From: Ilumatobacteraceae bacterium | GTDB taxonomy: Bacteria; Actinomycetota; Acidimicrobiia; Acidimicrobiales; Ilumatobacteraceae | Assembly: GCA_018401375.1 (NCBI GenBank) | Contig: JAGYKR010000010.1 | Location: 25,073-89,072 of the forward strand | Reading direction: 5' to 3' | DNA: 64,000 nt | Shown: in pieces, positions 62,814-64,000 of the stretch | Layout of the letters: every line of letters starts with the position of its first letter | Numbering within the stretch: the first letter of the stretch is position 1 | Notes under the pieces: generated by a model | What the model was told of the DNA's origin: nothing | Database searches by the model: none | What the model saw: the letters and a program-made list of their open reading frames with translations, nothing else | Program-made: the position numbers and the translations under genes

Positions 62814-63425
62814 GTCGATCTGGGCTCGAATGATGCGGTAACTCGCTTTGGACGTCATGCGTTCGGTGCGCGCACCTCGCTCGTTCATCCAGCGTTGCAG
62901 CGAGTCCGCACCGAGATGTTTGGAGACCACGAGCCAGATGTGACCATCGGGCTGGATCCTCCATAACCATCGGTCCAGCAGATCATGAACTGCGTCCTTG
63001 CCGATTCTGATCGGAGGATTGGACCAGATCCCAGCAAACCGCAGATCCGCAGGCACGTCTTCGGGTGCTGTGACCACCACGTTGTTCAGACCGAGGGCTG
63101 CGGCGTTTTTGGCACACAAATCGCGGGCACGCCGGTTGACATCCACAGCCCAGACGCGTGCCCCTGGGGATCGTTGAGCCAGGGTCACAGCAATCACCCC
63201 AGCCCCACACCCGAGATCTAACAGATCGCCGCTCTCCGGCAGATCCGCCTCTTGGGCCAAGAGAAGATGGGTGCCTGCATCAACCTTGCCGTGGGAGAAC
63301 ACCCCGGAATCGGTGCGGATCGTGAAAGCCAGATCGGCGAGCAGCACCTCCACAGTGCGCTCCTCACTGGGGGCATGCGGATCCACAGAGAAATAGTGGT
63401 TCGCAGGCTCAGTGGGAGAGGACAT
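62769..63425 (-). CDS. RsmC-like class I SAM-dependent methyltransferase
   Basis: The protein of 218 residues has HYFSVDPHAPSEERTVEVL, the SAM motif DLLDLGCGAGVIAVTLAQR, VDVNRRARDLC and the base-flipping catalytic motif SNPPIRIGK. These features place it with the methyltransferase small domain of RsmC, which methylates N2 of G1207 in 16S rRNA; the half-length form is common in Gram-positives. ATG 63423-63425 is chosen from TACTGT at 6 nt; the frame runs open to 63569 through the def promoter and start. It is divergent from def and convergent with priA. Confidence 0.85.
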   Translation of the reverse strand: MSSPTEPANHYFSVDPHAPSEERTVEVLLADLAFTIRTDSGVFSHGKVDAGTHLLLAQEADLPESGDLLDLGCGAGVIAVTLAQRSPGARVWAVDVNRRARDLCAKNAAALGLNNVVVTAPEDVPADLRFAGIWSNPPIRIGKDAVHDLLDRWLWRIQPDGHIWLVVSKHLGADSLQRWMNERGARTERMTSKASYRIIRAQIDSDAWRVNGDPQSAR

Positions 63426-63431
63426 CGCGTC

Positions 63432-63437
63432 ACAGTA
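63432..63437 (-). promoter_or_regulatory. -10 element of RsmC-like gene (leaderless)
   Basis: TACTGT on the minus strand, ending 6 nt before ATG 63423-63425; only 9 bp from the opposed def -10. Confidence 0.5.
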
Positions 63438-63446
63438 CCGGGCAGA

Positions 63447-63452
63447 TAGCGT
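63447..63452 (+). promoter_or_regulatory. -10 element of def (leaderless)
   Basis: TAGCGT, ending 7 nt before ATG 63460. Confidence 0.5.
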
Positions 63453-63459
63453 TGGACTC

Positions 63460-64000
63460 ATGGCGTATTCGATTCGGACCTTCGGTGATCCTGTCCTCAA
63501 GTCCTCGGCCGCGCCTGTGACCGATATCGATGGGAAGATCGCCCGCTTGGTGGACGAAATGTTCGACACCTTGTACGAATCCCAAAACGGAATCGCTCTG
63601 GCGGCGCCTCAGATCGGCGTCCAAAAACAGATTTTTGTCTGGGATCTTGAGGAACAGCCGACAGTCATCATCAACCCCGAGATCGTGGAATCTGACGGGG
63701 AATGGGTGTACGACGAAGGGTGCTTGTCCATTCCAGGGCTGTACGTGGAGTTGCTGCGACCCAAGCGGGTACTGATGCGGGGTCTCGATCTCGATGGCAA
63801 CACAGTGGAACTTGAAGCTGATGAACTCGAGGCTCGAATGTTCCAACACGAACTGGACCACCTGCACGGGGTCTTGATGTTCGATCGGATGTCACCTGAC
63901 CAATACCGTGAAGCGATGGCGGAGTACCGGCGGTTGTCGCAGGAGCCTGCGGCCACCCGCCGGACGCGGTCGAGCGGGATTTCGATGGCCCCTTCGGCGA
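63460..64000 (+). CDS. def: Peptide deformylase (3' end beyond window)
   Basis: It removes the formyl group from nascent proteins. The visible 180 codons have the three PDF motifs: NGIALAAPQIGVQKQIF (motif I), DEGCLSIPGLYVEL (motif II, metal Cys) and FQHELDHLHGVLMFDRM (motif III, HExxH with both histidines). The start MAYSIRTFGDPVLKS is standard. A PDF is normally 160-190 residues, so only the C-terminal tail (Arg/Ser-rich, from about residue 165) is cut by the window end. ATG 63460 is 7 nt after TAGCGT. Confidence 0.95.
   Translation, partial: MAYSIRTFGDPVLKSSAAPVTDIDGKIARLVDEMFDTLYESQNGIALAAPQIGVQKQIFVWDLEEQPTVIINPEIVESDGEWVYDEGCLSIPGLYVELLRPKRVLMRGLDLDGNTVELEADELEARMFQHELDHLHGVLMFDRMSPDQYREAMAEYRRLSQEPAATRRTRSSGISMAPSA

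Overview
The window reads as a gene-dense chromosomal segment of a high-GC Actinomycetota, most likely a non-mycobacterial lineage such as Acidimicrobiia. The markers are an actinobacterial-type integration host factor (mIHF), a GuaB1-type IMP dehydrogenase-related enzyme, a helicase-degenerate PriA, a DUF3151 protein, a DUF2510 domain, and the order mIHF-gmk-rpoZ-coaBC-metK-priA-def. The class assignment is inference. About 63 protein genes are supported, with almost no intergenic space. I saw no tRNA, rRNA, CRISPR array, insertion sequence, integrase or prophage gene, and no gap above about 130 bp.

Layout. 0-5 kb: the 5' part of thrH and an MscS channel on the minus strand, divergent from a tight operon for UDP-glucuronate and UDP-xylose formation (UGDH, UXS) ending in a ClC chloride channel. 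5-15 kb: a biotin carrier/carboxyltransferase fusion, an MBL-fold hydrolase, a ProA-like dehydrogenase coupled to a CPBP protease, panC, a P1 peptidase coupled to a carboxylesterase, a hexapeptide acyltransferase and a small membrane protein. 15-25 kb: a heterodimeric ABC exporter, a histidine phosphatase, a methyltransferase, an SDR, heme A synthase, crotonase plus nitroreductase, and a degenerate FGGY-kinase-like protein coupled to a J-domain protein. 25-38 kb: Sua5, hydrolases, GuaB1-cmk-plsC, M18 peptidase, pyruvate kinase, an MFS transporter, DUF3151, mobA, and rhodanese-RNase D.

38-64 kb is an almost entirely plus-strand housekeeping block: alaS, ruvX, mltG, aroE-aroC-aroK-aroB-aroQ (five chorismate-pathway genes), an M24 peptidase, efp, nusB, pyrR-pyrB-pyrC-carA-carB-pyrD (UMP synthesis without pyrF or pyrK), mIHF, gmk, rpoZ, coaBC, metK and priA, then a minus-strand methyltransferase divergent from def, which runs off the window.

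Regulation visible in the sequence. Many transcription units have a TANNNT -10 hexamer ending only 6-9 nt before the start codon, the signature of leaderless mRNAs; this also fixes several otherwise ambiguous starts. The pyr operon is the clearest exception: its Shine-Dalgarno and GTG start lie inside a hairpin whose loop matches the PyrR-binding consensus, so PyrR probably represses its own translation and that of the coupled genes. Short GATC-containing tandem repeats sit at several gene ends, and GATC (including the octamer GCGATCGC) looks strongly over-represented. I found no obvious novel defence or mobile system; the most interesting items are the PyrR switch, the leaderless promoter pattern, the FGGY-like/J-domain pair and the repeats at gene junctions.
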